Origin: Ruegeria arenilitoris
GTDB lineage: Bacteria > Pseudomonadota > Alphaproteobacteria > Rhodobacterales > Rhodobacteraceae
Assembly (NCBI RefSeq): GCF_013030985.1
Contig: NZ_WPYP01000001.1
Coordinates: 186,001 to 250,000, forward strand
DNA length: 64,000 nucleotides
Reading direction: 5' to 3'
Part shown: one piece after another, positions 52,204 through 63,454 of the stretch
How positions within the stretch are numbered: the first letter of the stretch is position 1
Layout: each line of letters begins with the position of its first letter
The notes under the pieces: model-generated
The model's database searches: none
What the model was told of the DNA's origin: nothing
The model's input: the letters and a program-made list of their open reading frames with translations, nothing else
Position numbers and translations under genes: made by a program

Positions 52204-55200
52204 TTACGCCGCTTCCTCGGAAGGTCCCGGATCGTTTTTGGTTCCCTTGATCCACTCCCTGAGGCTTTGCATCAGGGCATACAGAACCGGTACCAGAATG
52301 ACGCCGACCAGTGTGGCTGCCAACATACCACCGAACACGGCGACGCCGATGGCCTTCTGACTGGCCGCGCCTGCACCACTGGCCGCCAGCAGCGGCACAA
52401 CACCCAGTAGGAAGGACAGCGCGGTCATCATCACCGCGCGGAAACGCTGGTAAGCAGCCTCGGCGGCGGCGTCCTTGATCGACAGGCCATTGGCCCGCTG
52501 CTCCATCGCAAATTCAACGATCAGAATGCCGTTCTTCGACGCAAGCCCCACAAGCATGATCATCCCGATCTGCGTATAGAGGTTGATGTCACTGCCCACG
52601 ATGGCCACCGCGGCCACCGCCCCGAACAGAGCGACGATTACCGACAGCAGGATCGAAACTGGCATTGTCCAGCTTTCATACTGACCGACAAGGAACAGAT
52701 AGCCGAACAGGATCGCCAGACCCAGAATGACGATTACGAGGCTGCCTGAGGCCAGCTGCTGCTGCGCCGTCCCGGTCCATTCGAACGCATAGCCCGGGGG
52801 TAGGGCGGTCGCCGATTCCTCGGTCATGACGTTGATCGCATCGCCGGTGGAAAGCCCCGGGGCAGGAACCGCCGTCACGGTTGCCGAGCGGAACAGGTTG
52901 TGGCGTTTCAGCAGCACCGGCCCCAGCACGTTCTCAACATCAACGAGCGTACCCAGAGGGACCATCTCACCCTTTGTCGAACGCACGTAAAGGTTTGAGA
53001 TATCCTCGACCTTGTCGCGATAGCTGCCGTCCGCCTGGATCATCACGCGATAGACCCGGCCGAACAGGTTAAAGTCGTTTACGTAGTAAGACCCCAACTG
53101 CGCCTGCATGGTCTGGAACACTTCGGCCACGGACACTTGCAGCGTCTTGGCTTTCTCGCGGTCCAGATCGACGAACAATTGCGGCACGTTTGCGCGGAAG
53201 GTCGTGTAGGCCTGACCGATCTCGGGCCGTTGGTTTGCTGCGTAGACGAACGACCCCACGGCCGAGGCCAGATCCTGAGGCGATCCGCCGCCGGTTTGCT
53301 GGACCTCCATCTCGACACCGGCAGACATCCCCAGGCCTTGAATGGGCGGCGGGTTGAAAGCCACGATCGAGGCCGCGGACTCGCCATAGGCGATGGCCAG
53401 GACCTTTTGCAGGATTGCGTCCGCGCTCAGGTCGTCTTCCTGACGCTCATCCCAGTTGTCGAGGTTCACAAAGATCGCAGCGCCGTTGGTTGTGGTGCCG
53501 TTCAGGATCGAGAAGCCGTTGATCAGAACGGTGCTTGCCACGCCGGGGATTTCCTGAATCTGGTCGTCTACCCGGGCCGAGACAATTTCGGTACGTTCCA
53601 GCGTCGCCGCGTCGGGCAGCTGAATATCGACGAACAGATAGCCGTTATCCTCAAGCGGCAGGAACCCGCTGGACGTGTTGGACATGATGGTTCCGGTGCC
53701 CATCGCCAGTGCCACGATGACGCCAAGACCGATTACCGGCAGGATCAGCAGCTTGCGCACGATGGCCACATAACCACTGCGGACGGTGCCGATGAACCTT
53801 TCAAACACGGCCAACAGCCCCTTTGGCGGACCCGAGCGGGGACGCAGCACCAGTCCGCACAAGGCCGGTGACAGGGTCAGTGCGTTGATCGACGAGATCA
53901 CAACAGCGGTCGAGATCGTCACAGCGAACTGCGAATAGAGCCGCCCCGAGATGCCCGGCATGAAGGTCACCGGTACGAACACGGCCAGCAGAACCAGCGT
54001 GGTCGCGATGACGGGGCCGGTGATCTGACCCATGGCCTTGCGGGTGGCCTCGGCAGGGGGCAGCCCCTCGTCGGCAATGATCCGTTCGACGTTTTCAACC
54101 ACGACAATGGCATCATCCACCACGATCCCGATGGCCAGAACCAGCGCAAACAGAGAGATCGTGTTCAGCGACATGCCGAACAGCAGCAGGAATGCGAATG
54201 TCCCGATCAGTGAGACCGGGATCGCAACCGCCGGAATGATCGTTGCGCGCCAACTGCCAAGGAAGATGAAAACAACCGTGATCACCAGCGTGAAGGTCAT
54301 GATCAGCGTTGTGACCACGTCGTTCAGCGACTGATCCACAAAGTCGGTTGTGTTAAACGGCACGGCGAATTCCACATCCGTGGGGAAACTGCGCGACAAT
54401 CGCTCCAGTTCGGCCTCGACCCGATCAGATACTGCCAGCGCGTTGGCGCCGGGGGCCTGATAGATGCCGATGACGGTTGCCGGAACACTGTCAAAGTAAC
54501 CGGAAGCCGCATAGTACTCCGCGCCCAGTTCTACCCGTGCGATATCCTTGACCCGCACGATTGATCCGGCATCACCTGTTCGAATGACAATCTCACCGAA
54601 CTCTTCTGCCGAAGTCAGGCGGCCTTTGGTTTTGATTGTGTATTGAAATGTTTGCCCCTCGGGCACCGGCGGCGCACCGATCGAACCGGCTGAAACTTCG
54701 ACGTTCTGCTCGCGGATGGCGTTGATCACATCCCCGGGCGTGATGGACAGGGCGGCCATCTGATCCGGGTCCATCCAGATGCGCATGGCATATTCCAGAT
54801 TGGTCAGAACGTCGGCCTTACCAACGCCTTGAACCCGTGCCAGAGCATCTTTCAGGTTTATCGAAGCATAGTTCGACAGAAACACACTGTCATAGGTGCC
54901 GTTGGGCGAGGTCAGCGTGACCAGCAACAGCATGTTGGTCGATGCCTTCTGCGTGACCACACCCGAGGACGTTACCTCGGCCGGCAGCGAAGACATCGCT
55001 TGCGCCACCCGGTTCTGCACGTTCACCGAGGCGATATCGGGATCGGTACCAACCTCGAACGTGATGTTCAGCGAGTAAGAGCCGTTATCCGACGAGGTGG
55101 ACGTCATATAGATCATGTCGTCCACACCGTTCACCTGCGCCTCGATGGGCGCGGCGACTGTGTTTTCCACGGTTTCGGCGTTTGCACCGGTGTAGGTGGT

Positions 55201-55341
55201 GGTCACACTGACAACGGGCGGCGTGATGTCCGGAAACTGGGCGACCGGCAGAACCATGTAGCCGATCGCGCCCATGATGGTCAGGACAAGCGAAATAACA
55301 AGCGCCAGCTTGGGCCGGCTAATGAACAGGGCAGAGAACAT
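52204..55341 (-). CDS. RND multidrug efflux pump, AcrB/MexB family
   Basis: A 1045-residue inner-membrane proton-driven pump of the hydrophobe/amphiphile efflux type. About 12 helices and two large periplasmic loops are evident. The proton-relay aspartates are in [21 protein letters not shown], and the AcrB-like start is [24 protein letters not shown]. It follows the adaptor gene by 3 bases. No outer-membrane gene is attached, so it may share the NodT-type channel at 45647-47209 or another one. Confidence 0.93.
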   Translation of the reverse strand: MFSALFISRPKLALVISLVLTIMGAIGYMVLPVAQFPDITPPVVSVTTTYTGANAETVENTVAAPIEAQVNGVDDMIYMTSTSSDNGSYSLNITFEVGTDPDIASVNVQNRVAQAMSSLPAEVTSSGVVTQKASTNMLLLVTLTSPNGTYDSVFLSNYASINLKDALARVQGVGKADVLTNLEYAMRIWMDPDQMAALSITPGDVINAIREQNVEVSAGSIGAPPVPEGQTFQYTIKTKGRLTSAEEFGEIVIRTGDAGSIVRVKDIARVELGAEYYAASGYFDSVPATVIGIYQAPGANALAVSDRVEAELERLSRSFPTDVEFAVPFNTTDFVDQSLNDVVTTLIMTFTLVITVVFIFLGSWRATIIPAVAIPVSLIGTFAFLLLFGMSLNTISLFALVLAIGIVVDDAIVVVENVERIIADEGLPPAEATRKAMGQITGPVIATTLVLLAVFVPVTFMPGISGRLYSQFAVTISTAVVISSINALTLSPALCGLVLRPRSGPPKGLLAVFERFIGTVRSGYVAIVRKLLILPVIGLGVIVALAMGTGTIMSNTSSGFLPLEDNGYLFVDIQLPDAATLERTEIVSARVDDQIQEIPGVASTVLINGFSILNGTTTNGAAIFVNLDNWDERQEDDLSADAILQKVLAIAYGESAASIVAFNPPPIQGLGMSAGVEMEVQQTGGGSPQDLASAVGSFVYAANQRPEIGQAYTTFRANVPQLFVDLDREKAKTLQVSVAEVFQTMQAQLGSYYVNDFNLFGRVYRVMIQADGSYRDKVEDISNLYVRSTKGEMVPLGTLVDVENVLGPVLLKRHNLFRSATVTAVPAPGLSTGDAINVMTEESATALPPGYAFEWTGTAQQQLASGSLVIVILGLAILFGYLFLVGQYESWTMPVSILLSVIVALFGAVAAVAIVGSDINLYTQIGMIMLVGLASKNGILIVEFAMEQRANGLSIKDAAAEAAYQRFRAVMMTALSFLLGVVPLLAASGAGAASQKAIGVAVFGGMLAATLVGVILVPVLYALMQSLREWIKGTKNDPGPSEEAA

Positions 55342-55344
55342 TGG

Positions 55345-56505
55345 TTACTCTCCCGGCTGCTCAGAGGCCACGACCGCATCCACGGCCACACCCGGACGAA
55401 CCCTTTGCAGGCCCTCTACGATGACGCTTTCACCTTCGCGCAGGCCTTCCTTGACGATGATTGCAGACTCGACCGTGTCTCCGGTGGTGATATAGCGCTG
55501 CTCGACCATCTGCTTGTCATTCACGACCAGTACGAACTCTCCCCGCTGGTCACGTTGCAGCGCGGCCTGAGGGACCAGGACCTCGAGGGTGGGTTCCAAC
55601 GCTTCGATCTGAACGCTCAGGAACTGACCGTCGACGATCAAACGACCGGTGTTTGCAAATTCCGCCCGAACAGTGATTGCGCCTGTCAGAGGGTCGATGC
55701 GATTGTCAACGAAAACGATCTTGCCAGTTTCATCCAAGTCGGTTCCGTTGGGCAGTGTTAGGTGCACGTTCGGGCTTTTGTCGCTTTCCGCCAATGAGGC
55801 GGCACTCTCACCATATTGCTCCAGAACGGTTGTGAATTGTTTTTCGTTCAGCGAAAAGTTCACATAAATCGGCGCTTCGCTCACCAAATTTACGAGTGCA
55901 GGGTTTGTCGGCCCAACCACGTCACCCACACTTGTGGTGACGCGGCCGATACGCCCGGAAAAGGGGGCGTGAATTTTGGTATAGCTCAGGTCAAGTTGCG
56001 CTTGCTGGATTGCGGCATTTGCTGATTTCACTTCAGCCTCGGCGACCAGTTCATTCGCACGTGCGATGTCCCGCTCGGACTCGGGGGTCGCGTCGCGTAG
56101 GTAAAGCTCTTCCTTTCGGGCCAGCTCTACCTTTGCCAGTTCCAGATTGGCCTCAGCACGCTCTAAATCGGCCTTGCGGGCTTCGAGTGTGGCTTCATAG
56201 AGATCGGGTTCGATCGTGAACAACAAATCGTCTTTTTCCACGAGAGAACCGTCAGTCACCTCCTGGCTCTCAAGAAATCCGTTGACCCTTGCTACGATGT
56301 CAACTTTGTCGACCGCCTCGGCACGACCGATGAAAACAGCTTCTTCAGTGATTTCCTGCGTATAGGCCGCAGCGATGGACACCTTGGGCGGCGGGGCGTC
56401 GCTTTGATCCTGCGCCAGGGCCGAATTTGCCATGCCCATACAGACCAAGGCGGCGACGGCTGGCCCGTGGAAGCGGGATTTGAAGTTCTTCAATGCAAAG
56501 GACAT
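55345..56505 (-). CDS. RND efflux adaptor protein, AcrA/MexA family
   Basis: A 386-residue periplasmic adaptor with signal peptide ending NSALAQ, a lipoyl half-motif (VARVNGFLESQEVTDGSLVEKDDLLFTIEPDLYEA), a coiled hairpin (100-165) and the second half (YTKIHAPFSGRIGRVTTSVGDVV). No lipobox cysteine is at the cleavage site. It is the first gene of the pump pair; no regulator gene is adjacent. Confidence 0.92.
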   Translation of the reverse strand: MSFALKNFKSRFHGPAVAALVCMGMANSALAQDQSDAPPPKVSIAAAYTQEITEEAVFIGRAEAVDKVDIVARVNGFLESQEVTDGSLVEKDDLLFTIEPDLYEATLEARKADLERAEANLELAKVELARKEELYLRDATPESERDIARANELVAEAEVKSANAAIQQAQLDLSYTKIHAPFSGRIGRVTTSVGDVVGPTNPALVNLVSEAPIYVNFSLNEKQFTTVLEQYGESAASLAESDKSPNVHLTLPNGTDLDETGKIVFVDNRIDPLTGAITVRAEFANTGRLIVDGQFLSVQIEALEPTLEVLVPQAALQRDQRGEFVLVVNDKQMVEQRYITTGDTVESAIIVKEGLREGESVIVEGLQRVRPGVAVDAVVASEQPGE

Positions 56506-56719
56506 GGCAGGCGCCTCGTTAAACTATGGATCATGCGCCCGGGCAGACTGACTGCCCCGACGAGTCGACTGAATTTCTGGTCAGGATGGCCGTTTTGCGC
56601 GTATATCTCAAGCTTCTTGAATGCGAATTAATCGTTCCGGTCGGCAGAATTTTTCGCGCCGACAGGCTAACTTAGGCTGACTTTCTTAAGCCGGCTTTCT
56701 CAAATTCCAGCCAGAACAA

Positions 56720-56752
56720 CGAAAACGAGGGCCGCGCGGATCCCCGTTTTCG
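56720..56752 (-). terminator. Terminator-like hairpin after metG
   Basis: On the minus strand, CGAAAACG (56745-56752) pairs perfectly with CGTTTTCG (56720-56727), with a further GGG/CCC inside after a bulge, followed by TTGTTCT. It is 22 bases past the metG stop. The rest of the 268-base gap to the adaptor gene (56506-56773) shows no gene; it must hold the pump promoter. Confidence 0.65.
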
Positions 56753-56773
56753 AGTTCGACGTTGAGCGTTAGA

Positions 56774-58492
56774 TCAGGCGCGTGTTCCGGCAAACCGGGT
56801 TTGCCAGTCTTCGCGCTGCTCGTCGGTGATTTTGGCGAACAGAACGTCCGGCACGGTGAATTCATGACCGGCAGGCAGGGCGCTGAGCGCGGCCTCGACA
56901 TCCTCGGGCCAGCTGGTGTCCAGCGTGTTCATCGCGCTCAGCATTTTGGCCGAGGTTTCTGGGATGAACGGGGCGCTGAGAACGGCGTAGAGACGGATCA
57001 AGTTCAGGCCCAGACGCACTTGTGCTGCGGCCTGTTCCGGGTCTTCCTTGAAGGTCGACCAGGGGGCGGCGGCCTGAAGATATTCGTTGCCTGCTACCCA
57101 GATCGCCCGCAGCTCCTGCGCGGATTTGCGAACCTCCATCGCCTCCATATGCCCCTCATAGGCTCGGACGCGGCGGGTGAGTTCTTCGATCAGCGCGTTT
57201 TCACGTTCGCCATAGCTGCCGCCTTCGGGCACAGCCTCGGAGAATTTCGAGCGGCAGAACTTCGTGATCCGGCTGACAAAGTTGCCCAGCACGTCGGCGA
57301 GGTCCTTGTTCACCGATTGCTGGAAGTTCTCCCACGTGAACTCGCTGTCGCTGCTTTCGGGGGCATGGCTCAGCAGCCACCAGCGCCAGAAGTCGGCGGG
57401 CAGGATGTCCAGCGCCTGATCCATGAACACGCCACGACCTTGGCTGGTCGAGAACTGACCGCCGTCATAGTTCAGGTAGTTGAAGGATTTCAGGTGATCC
57501 ACCATCTTCCATGGCTCGCCCGAACCCAGAATGGTGGCTGGGAAAGACAGGGTGTGGAAGGGTACGTTGTCCTTGCCCATGAACTGGACATAACGCACGT
57601 CATCCGCGCCTTTGTCGGTGCGCCACCAGCGTTCCCAATCGGCATCAGATTTGCCGTTGGCATCCGCCCACTCCTTGGCGCAGGCAATGTATTCGATCGG
57701 CGCGTCGAACCAGACATAGAAGACCTTGCCTTCCATCCCCGGCCAGTCCTGATCACCTTTCTTGACCGGAACGCCCCAGTCCAGATCGCGGGTGATGCCG
57801 CGATCCTGCAGGCCGTCACCATCATGCAGCCACTTCTTGGCAATCGACGTTGTCAGGATCGGCCAGTCGGTCTTGCTGTCGATCCAAGCGTCCAGCTGAT
57901 CCTTCATTGCCGACTGGCGCAGATACAGGTGCTTGGTCTCGCGCACCTCCAGATCGGTCGAACCGGAAATGGCCGAGCGCGGCTCGATCAGATCGGTCGG
58001 GTCCAACTGCTTGGTGCAGTTCTCGCACTGGTCGCCGCGCGCGCGCTCATAGCCGCAGTTGGGGCAGGTGCCCTCGATATATCGGTCGGGCAGGAACCGG
58101 CCATCGGCGTTTGAATAGACCTGTTTTTCGCTGACCTCACGGATCAAGCCCGCATCATCCAGCTTGCCCGCGAAATGCTGAGTCAGTTTCTTGTTCTGCT
58201 CGCTGGACGACCGGCCAAAGTAGTCGAAGCTGAGGCCGAAGCGGTTGGCGATATCTGACTGCACGCCATGCATTTCGGCGCAATACTCGGCCACCGGCTT
58301 GTCAGCCTTGGCAGCGGCCAGTTCGGCCGGCGTGCCGTGCTCGTCCGTGGCGCACAGGAACATGACCTCGTTCCCCCGGCCACGCTGGTAGCGCGCATAC
58401 AGGTCGGCAGGCAATTGCGAGCCGATCAGGTTGCCGAGGTGCTTGATCCCATTGATGTAAGGGATCGCCGAGGTGATGAGAATCCGAGCCAT
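56774..58492 (-). CDS. metG: Methionyl-tRNA synthetase
   Basis: A 572-residue class I synthetase that charges tRNA-Met. Seen are the HIGH-type HLGN in [14 protein letters not shown] and a zinc knuckle with four cysteines (C143, C146, C156, C159). The place of KMSKS is [11 protein letters not shown] (346-356), without the usual lysines. The C-terminal anticodon-binding domain follows, and there is no EMAP/Trbp111 extension. The start is the only good one and matches the family ([12 protein letters not shown]). Confidence 0.94.
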   Translation of the reverse strand: MARILITSAIPYINGIKHLGNLIGSQLPADLYARYQRGRGNEVMFLCATDEHGTPAELAAAKADKPVAEYCAEMHGVQSDIANRFGLSFDYFGRSSSEQNKKLTQHFAGKLDDAGLIREVSEKQVYSNADGRFLPDRYIEGTCPNCGYERARGDQCENCTKQLDPTDLIEPRSAISGSTDLEVRETKHLYLRQSAMKDQLDAWIDSKTDWPILTTSIAKKWLHDGDGLQDRGITRDLDWGVPVKKGDQDWPGMEGKVFYVWFDAPIEYIACAKEWADANGKSDADWERWWRTDKGADDVRYVQFMGKDNVPFHTLSFPATILGSGEPWKMVDHLKSFNYLNYDGGQFSTSQGRGVFMDQALDILPADFWRWWLLSHAPESSDSEFTWENFQQSVNKDLADVLGNFVSRITKFCRSKFSEAVPEGGSYGERENALIEELTRRVRAYEGHMEAMEVRKSAQELRAIWVAGNEYLQAAAPWSTFKEDPEQAAAQVRLGLNLIRLYAVLSAPFIPETSAKMLSAMNTLDTSWPEDVEAALSALPAGHEFTVPDVLFAKITDEQREDWQTRFAGTRA

Positions 58493-58667
58493 TTTGCGTT
58501 TCCACGTATCTATCTGCGCGCCCGTCTACCTTATGTGGTCGGTCAGCAAAAGCCCGGTTTCGCCGGTAAACGCCCGAAACGACGGATAATTGCCTGTCCA
58601 GCATGACCTTCGCGTGATGGTCCCTGGCCGTGTATGATGGGCGTACATATTTTTCAGGGGGGATAAA

Positions 58668-59600
58668 ATGAAGCTATTCTTTGTTCATCGCCTGATGCAG
58701 GTGTCCGCAATTCTCTGTTTAACCCTTTTCTTGACGCCGAGCAGCCAAGCAGACCAAAGCAAAGCCCTGGATGCGATTGACAGCTTTGACAAAGCGATGC
58801 TGTCGATTTTCCACCGCGGTCAGGACGCGCTGACGTCGCAGACGCGGCCGGTCATGGTGATTGCTCGGGATGTGACGATCCTGTCTGAGGATGGTCAGGT
58901 GTCTTTTCCCAGAGACGCGCCAAACTACCTTATTTTCAAATCCACATCCCACGTCCTTTTGGGGATGATCGGTGCCGTTACTCCGTGGCCCGAAGCAAAC
59001 GATGATGATGCAAGGTGGAAAAAGGACTTTGCAGCCATTGGGCGGGAAATCGACACGCTTTTGCCGTGGATAGAAAAGCTCGACCTGCCGGAAGAAGAGG
59101 TTGCTAGGCAACGAAAGATGCTTGAGGCCGCGCGCACCTTCACCAATGCAGCGGTCCAGCGCGGCACCCTCGACCGGCAGGACGTCTCAGACGCGATCAA
59201 CGACATGCGCCCGGTCTGGGCAGCCAACATGCGCCAAGCGGCGCGGGCCGAGCTTTCCGCGTTGCACAAGGCCGTGTCTGATGCGCGCGCGGCAATCAGC
59301 AAAGAAGACTGGGATGAGATGTATGTCGTCCATCACGGCGGGTCCAATGTTGCGGGGATCAACGTCGTCGAACTGTATCTTGAGCGCGTGATGCCGCAGA
59401 AAGTAGCGGCGGGTCAGGTTATGTTTGCCGAAAATGCACATGGCAACAAGGCGATGGCCGATTTCGTCGGCTATGAGAAGATGCAACGCCTTGTAGGCGC
59501 TTGGGCTTTCGGTGACCCGGGGCGCATGGAAGTTGACCTGTTGGGCTATGAGGCAGGTGCACTTCTGGATGAAATGATCCCGTCCTCACCGCCTGAGTAA
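58668..59600 (+). CDS. Exported hypothetical protein
   Basis: I do not recognise this 310-residue protein. It has a signal peptide (MKLFFVHRLMQVSAILCLTLFLTPSSQA) after GGGGGGA, and a mainly helical mature part with no membrane helix. The only cysteine is in the signal peptide. Features are SFPRDAPNYLIFKSTSHVLLGMIGAVTPWPE and DWDEMYVVHHGGSNVAGINVVELYLERVMP. It lies alone between metG and a convergent MFS gene. A periplasmic role is likely; nothing more can be said. Confidence 0.75.
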   Translation: MKLFFVHRLMQVSAILCLTLFLTPSSQADQSKALDAIDSFDKAMLSIFHRGQDALTSQTRPVMVIARDVTILSEDGQVSFPRDAPNYLIFKSTSHVLLGMIGAVTPWPEANDDDARWKKDFAAIGREIDTLLPWIEKLDLPEEEVARQRKMLEAARTFTNAAVQRGTLDRQDVSDAINDMRPVWAANMRQAARAELSALHKAVSDARAAISKEDWDEMYVVHHGGSNVAGINVVELYLERVMPQKVAAGQVMFAENAHGNKAMADFVGYEKMQRLVGAWAFGDPGRMEVDLLGYEAGALLDEMIPSSPPE

Positions 59601-59611
59601 CACCCTGGGCA

Positions 59612-60832
59612 TTACTCCTCGCGCGACCTCTTGAGCAACCGCCCGATGGTGAACGAGGTGCGCGGCGCATAGACATAATTGGTCCGCTCGTCCGGTGTCG
59701 GGCGCGAGCGCATCCGTGCCACGCCGAATATGATCAGAACCAAGTGTCCGGCGGCCACAAAGGCGAATAGGGCACCTGGACCAAATTGCTGGATCAGCGT
59801 GGATGAGATGTAGGGTGAGGCAATTGCCCCCAGCGCGTACCAGAACATCAGCGCGGCTGACAGTTCCACCCGTTCCTCCGTGGTAGCAAAGTCATTTGCG
59901 TGCGCAGAAGAAACCGAGAAGATCGGAAAGGTCGTCAGGCCAAAGATCCCAGCCGCCAGCATTACACCCAGCGTACCGGTACCGCTTGCGGCCATCGTAA
60001 CACCACAGCTGAGCACAGCAGCACCGGACAGCCAGATCAGCACCCAGCGCCGGTCATATTTATCGGCGAGCCATCCCAACGGGTACTGCGCCAATGCTCC
60101 GCCCAATACAAACGAGGCAAGGAAGAACGCGATCTGATCCACGCCCAGACCAACCTCTTGCCCGTAAACGGGGCCGACCATGCGGAAAGAGGCCGAACTG
60201 AGCGCCGCAACGATCACACCCGCCACCGCCAGGGGCGAACTGCGCCAGGCCAGTTTGGGTCGCAGGCGGGGGGCGTCGGGTGTGATCGGCTGGCTGGCGC
60301 GGGTCAGTGTCAGCGGCAATAGCGAAGCACAACACAGGATCGCCAACAGGTTATAGGACACGTACGAGGCGGGCGGCAGCACGGCAATGATCAACTGCGC
60401 CCCCAGCGATGCCCCCATGTCGACGAACCGATACGTCCCCATGGCCCGCCCACGGGTTTCGTTGGTGACTTTGGCATTCAGCCAGGCCTCGATCACGGTG
60501 TAACTGCCTGCAACGCAGGTGCCCGAGGCGATCCGCAACATAGCCCATAAATAAGGGTTGTCCGTCAGCGTATGCCCGATCAGCCCCATCGCCCCCAAGG
60601 CTGTACAGACGGCAAAGGCCCGCGAGTGGCCGACGTTCCCCATAAGCCGCGGGGCCCACCAGCAACCAATGAAAAAGCCTAGGAAATGCGATGATCCCAA
60701 CAGACCGATCTGCTCGGTCGTGAAATTCAGCGTCAGGCCCGAGATGGCGTCCAGCGGTCCGACGCCGCCGGTGGAAAGCTGCAGCAGAATGACGGAAAGA
60801 AAAAGGGCGGCAAAGGAAATGATCGTGCGCAT
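59612..60832 (-). CDS. MFS transporter, YcaD-like
   Basis: A 406-residue major facilitator with about 12 helices. GLLGSSHFLGFFIGCWWAPRLMGNVGHSRAF and RIASGTCVAGSYTVIEAWLNAKVTNETRGRAMGTYRFVDMGAS resemble the YcaD group. The substrate is unknown. The start at 60832 opens on the first helix; an ATG at 60853 is also in frame. It is convergent with the exported hypothetical gene. Confidence 0.85.
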   Translation of the reverse strand: MRTIISFAALFLSVILLQLSTGGVGPLDAISGLTLNFTTEQIGLLGSSHFLGFFIGCWWAPRLMGNVGHSRAFAVCTALGAMGLIGHTLTDNPYLWAMLRIASGTCVAGSYTVIEAWLNAKVTNETRGRAMGTYRFVDMGASLGAQLIIAVLPPASYVSYNLLAILCCASLLPLTLTRASQPITPDAPRLRPKLAWRSSPLAVAGVIVAALSSASFRMVGPVYGQEVGLGVDQIAFFLASFVLGGALAQYPLGWLADKYDRRWVLIWLSGAAVLSCGVTMAASGTGTLGVMLAAGIFGLTTFPIFSVSSAHANDFATTEERVELSAALMFWYALGAIASPYISSTLIQQFGPGALFAFVAAGHLVLIIFGVARMRSRPTPDERTNYVYAPRTSFTIGRLLKRSREE

Positions 60833-60902
60833 GATGGGCTCAGCATTACCCAATATGCTGTCAATGCGCGCGCCTTATCGACGCGCAGGCGTCGTTTTTT
60901 GG

Positions 60903-61499
60903 CTATCCGGCTTTTTTGATCTCGGCCCGGATGTCCAGCCCGACGGTGTCCTGCACCAGATCGGCATAGCCGGACGCGCCGAAATCGTGACGGTTCAGCG
61001 CGCCGGTCAGGCGAATGGACAGCATGTCCAGATTGTCCGACGCGCTGCCCGAGGGGCGGAAGAGGTCGGCTTGCAGGGCGATCGGTTTCGTGACGTCGCG
61101 CAGGGTCAGGTCGCCGGTGATTTTTGCCCCGCGCGAGATTCGCCCGCCTTCGCCCAGCTGCACCCTGGTCGATACGAAATGAATGGTCGGAAACCGTGCG
61201 ACATCCAGAACGCCTGCGCCCAGCATCGCGTTTCGGGCAAATGGCAATCTGGTGCGGGCTTTGGCGGCGTTCAGGGTGACACTGACGCGGCTGTTGGTCA
61301 GATTGCTCAGGTCGATCCGTATATCCGCCGACTGGATCGGCATGGATCCGGATTGGGCAAGGCCTGATAGATCGAAGGTAAAGTCAACAGATGTGCCCTT
61401 GGGCACCAGCACGTAACGGCTCTGGCCTGCATCGGCCGGGCGGGTCAGAGGCAGAGTGGCCAACCCGGCCAGAAGTGAGCGCCGGGTCAGGTGGGTCAT
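60903..61499 (-). CDS. YceI family exported protein
   Basis: A 198-residue YceI-type beta-barrel protein that binds isoprenoid-like lipids in homologues. A twin-arginine-like signal (LTRRSLLAGLATLPL) is present. The domain shows GTSVDFTFDLSGLAQSGSMPIQSADIRIDLSNL, FPTIHFVSTRV, KITGDLTLRDVTKPIAL and NRHDFGASGYADLV, as expected. The start at 61499 overlaps the upstream MFS stop as ATGA, so the pair is co-expressed. Confidence 0.9.
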   Translation of the reverse strand: MTHLTRRSLLAGLATLPLTRPADAGQSRYVLVPKGTSVDFTFDLSGLAQSGSMPIQSADIRIDLSNLTNSRVSVTLNAAKARTRLPFARNAMLGAGVLDVARFPTIHFVSTRVQLGEGGRISRGAKITGDLTLRDVTKPIALQADLFRPSGSASDNLDMLSIRLTGALNRHDFGASGYADLVQDTVGLDIRAEIKKAG

Positions 61500-62710
61500 G
61501 CCAAGGCCTCCTGCCTGCGCGGGCGTGAACGGTTCAGCAGCACCAGCAGGATGGCAATGTTCAGGCCGTTCCACAGAATGCCGTTGATGAAGGCCAGTTG
61601 GTAATTGCCGGTGACGTCGTAAATCCAACCGGACATCCAGCCACCCAAAGCCATGCCCATGATCGTCATCATCATGACGAACCCAACGCGGGCGCCGGCC
61701 TCTTGCGGAGGCATATACTCGCGGACCACCAGCGCATAGCTGGGCACGATACCGCCCTGCGCCAGCCCGAACAGCAGACTGATGACGTAAAGCGAGACCA
61801 TCCCGTCATAAGGCAGGAACAGGAACAGGGCGATGCATTGCAGAACCGAGCCGATCAGCAGGGTCATCACGCCGCCCAACTTGTCGGCCACCAGCCCCGA
61901 GATCACGCGGCTGACCACGCCGCCCAACAGCATCAGCGACAGCATCTCGGCCCCGACGGCCGGACCGTATCCCAGACCGACGCAGTACGAGACGATGTGA
62001 ACCTGCGGCATCGACATCGCCACGCAACAGCCGATCCCGGCCAGACCCAGAATGTATTGCAGGGCGCGTGGCGATATTCCAACGCTGCGGGCGTTGATCT
62101 GCGCGTTGGCGGCGGCAGTGCTGTGCGCCTCGACCGGGACCTGACGGCGTAGAAGAAGGGATAGGGGGATGACGACTGCCAAGGTTATGACAGCCAGCGT
62201 CAGATAGACTTGCTGCCAGCCGTCGCGGGCCAGAATGCCCGACAGAAGGGTGGGCCAGATCGCCCCGGACAGGTAATTCCCGCTGGCCACCAGCGCGACG
62301 GCGATCCCGCGCCGCCGCATGAACCAGTGCGAGATATCGGCGATCAGCGGCCCGAACCCGATGGACGTGCCCAGCCCCAACAGCAGATGCGCCACCGACA
62401 GCAGCAGGATATTCGGTGCCCATGTCGCCAGCAGGTAACTGATTGCGCTTAGAATTGCGGCTCCAATCAGCGCCTTGGTCACGCCCAGCCGGTCGACCAT
62501 CTGCCCCAGCCACATGTTCCCCAGCGCAAAACCGATCATGGCCAGCACATAGGGCAAAGAGGCCTCGGCCCGACCGGCCCCGAACTGTGCCTCGACGGCG
62601 GGCATCACCACGATCACCGCCCACATGCCCACGTTGGCGACTGTGGCAATGGCAAGCGTGATCAGAAGGCGTATCCAGGAGTACCGGCTGTCATGGATCG
62701 GATGGCTCAT
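61496..62710 (-). CDS. MFS transporter, monocarboxylate/oxalate-type
   Basis: A 404-residue major facilitator with 12 helices, of the group that includes OFA and monocarboxylate carriers (GLGTSIGFGPLIADISHWFMRRRGIAVALVASGNYLSGAIWP). The substrate is not evident. It overlaps the YceI gene by ATGA. The start matches a natural short cytoplasmic N-terminus before helix 1. Confidence 0.86.
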   Translation of the reverse strand: MSHPIHDSRYSWIRLLITLAIATVANVGMWAVIVVMPAVEAQFGAGRAEASLPYVLAMIGFALGNMWLGQMVDRLGVTKALIGAAILSAISYLLATWAPNILLLSVAHLLLGLGTSIGFGPLIADISHWFMRRRGIAVALVASGNYLSGAIWPTLLSGILARDGWQQVYLTLAVITLAVVIPLSLLLRRQVPVEAHSTAAANAQINARSVGISPRALQYILGLAGIGCCVAMSMPQVHIVSYCVGLGYGPAVGAEMLSLMLLGGVVSRVISGLVADKLGGVMTLLIGSVLQCIALFLFLPYDGMVSLYVISLLFGLAQGGIVPSYALVVREYMPPQEAGARVGFVMMMTIMGMALGGWMSGWIYDVTGNYQLAFINGILWNGLNIAILLVLLNRSRPRRQEALA

Positions 62711-62774
62711 GTCTGAACGCTAGGGCCGGGGTCTGTTTTTTGCCAGTCACAAGTTTTGTGATCCTCGTGAGGTG

Positions 62775-63395
62775 TCACACCAATACATCTTGCGTTTCGA
62801 TCCGGGTCAGGTTCAGCCCGGCGCGCGGTTTGGTCTGGGTGGCCTGCCAACTGACCGGGGGCAGGGCGCGGGCGCGGCGGCGGGTCACGGCCCAGCGGCG
62901 GGCCTCTCCCTGATGGTTGGCGGCCATGTGCCAGCGGGTCTCAACCCCTTGTGCGCCACCGTCGCCGGGGGTCAGCAGCAGCCCCAGCGGAGCCCGCCCC
63001 ATCGCGCCACCCTGTTCGGCGGCCAGATGCATCCGCCGCACCGGCGTCAGCCCCGGTGCGCCGGGCAGGTCGCCGATGATCAACGGGATCGCTCCGCTGC
63101 GCAGGGCCTCTTCCATGCACCACAGCAGATCCTCGGCGCGGGTGGGTCGGACGAAGATGAACCGGGCGGGATCGGCAAACGGCATCATGCCGTCGGGGTT
63201 CAACTGGCCGGGTTCCCACGCGGGCGAAATCCACAGCACCGGTCCCTGCGCCTGACCTGCCAACCACATGGCAAAGCTGCGCCGGGCGGGGCCGCAGGCC
63301 TCGTGCACACGACCCAGTTGCAGGGTGATCTGCGGATGCAGGGTTAGCCCCGGCGCCTCACGCGCGGGTTTGCGGCCGAGAAGGTTTGTAGACAT
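62775..63395 (-). CDS. ImuA-like protein without imuB/dnaE2
   Basis: A 206-residue protein resembling the ImuA/SulA-like, RecA-related factor of the mutagenic ImuAB-DnaE2 system (GRVHEACGPARRSFAMWLAGQAQGPVLWISP, DPARFIFVRPTRAEDLLWCMEEALRSGAIPLIIGDLP, TPVRRMHLAAEQGGAMGRAPLGLLLTPGD). The usual partner genes imuB and dnaE2 are not downstream, where an MFS gene sits instead. It may have another function or act with partners elsewhere. Confidence 0.7.
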   Translation of the reverse strand: MSTNLLGRKPAREAPGLTLHPQITLQLGRVHEACGPARRSFAMWLAGQAQGPVLWISPAWEPGQLNPDGMMPFADPARFIFVRPTRAEDLLWCMEEALRSGAIPLIIGDLPGAPGLTPVRRMHLAAEQGGAMGRAPLGLLLTPGDGGAQGVETRWHMAANHQGEARRWAVTRRRARALPPVSWQATQTKPRAGLNLTRIETQDVLV

Positions 63396-63454
63396 GCCGT
63401 TAATCTAGCATGTTCTCACTTTGTTCTCAATCCGGGAATGCCACCAAAGACCCT

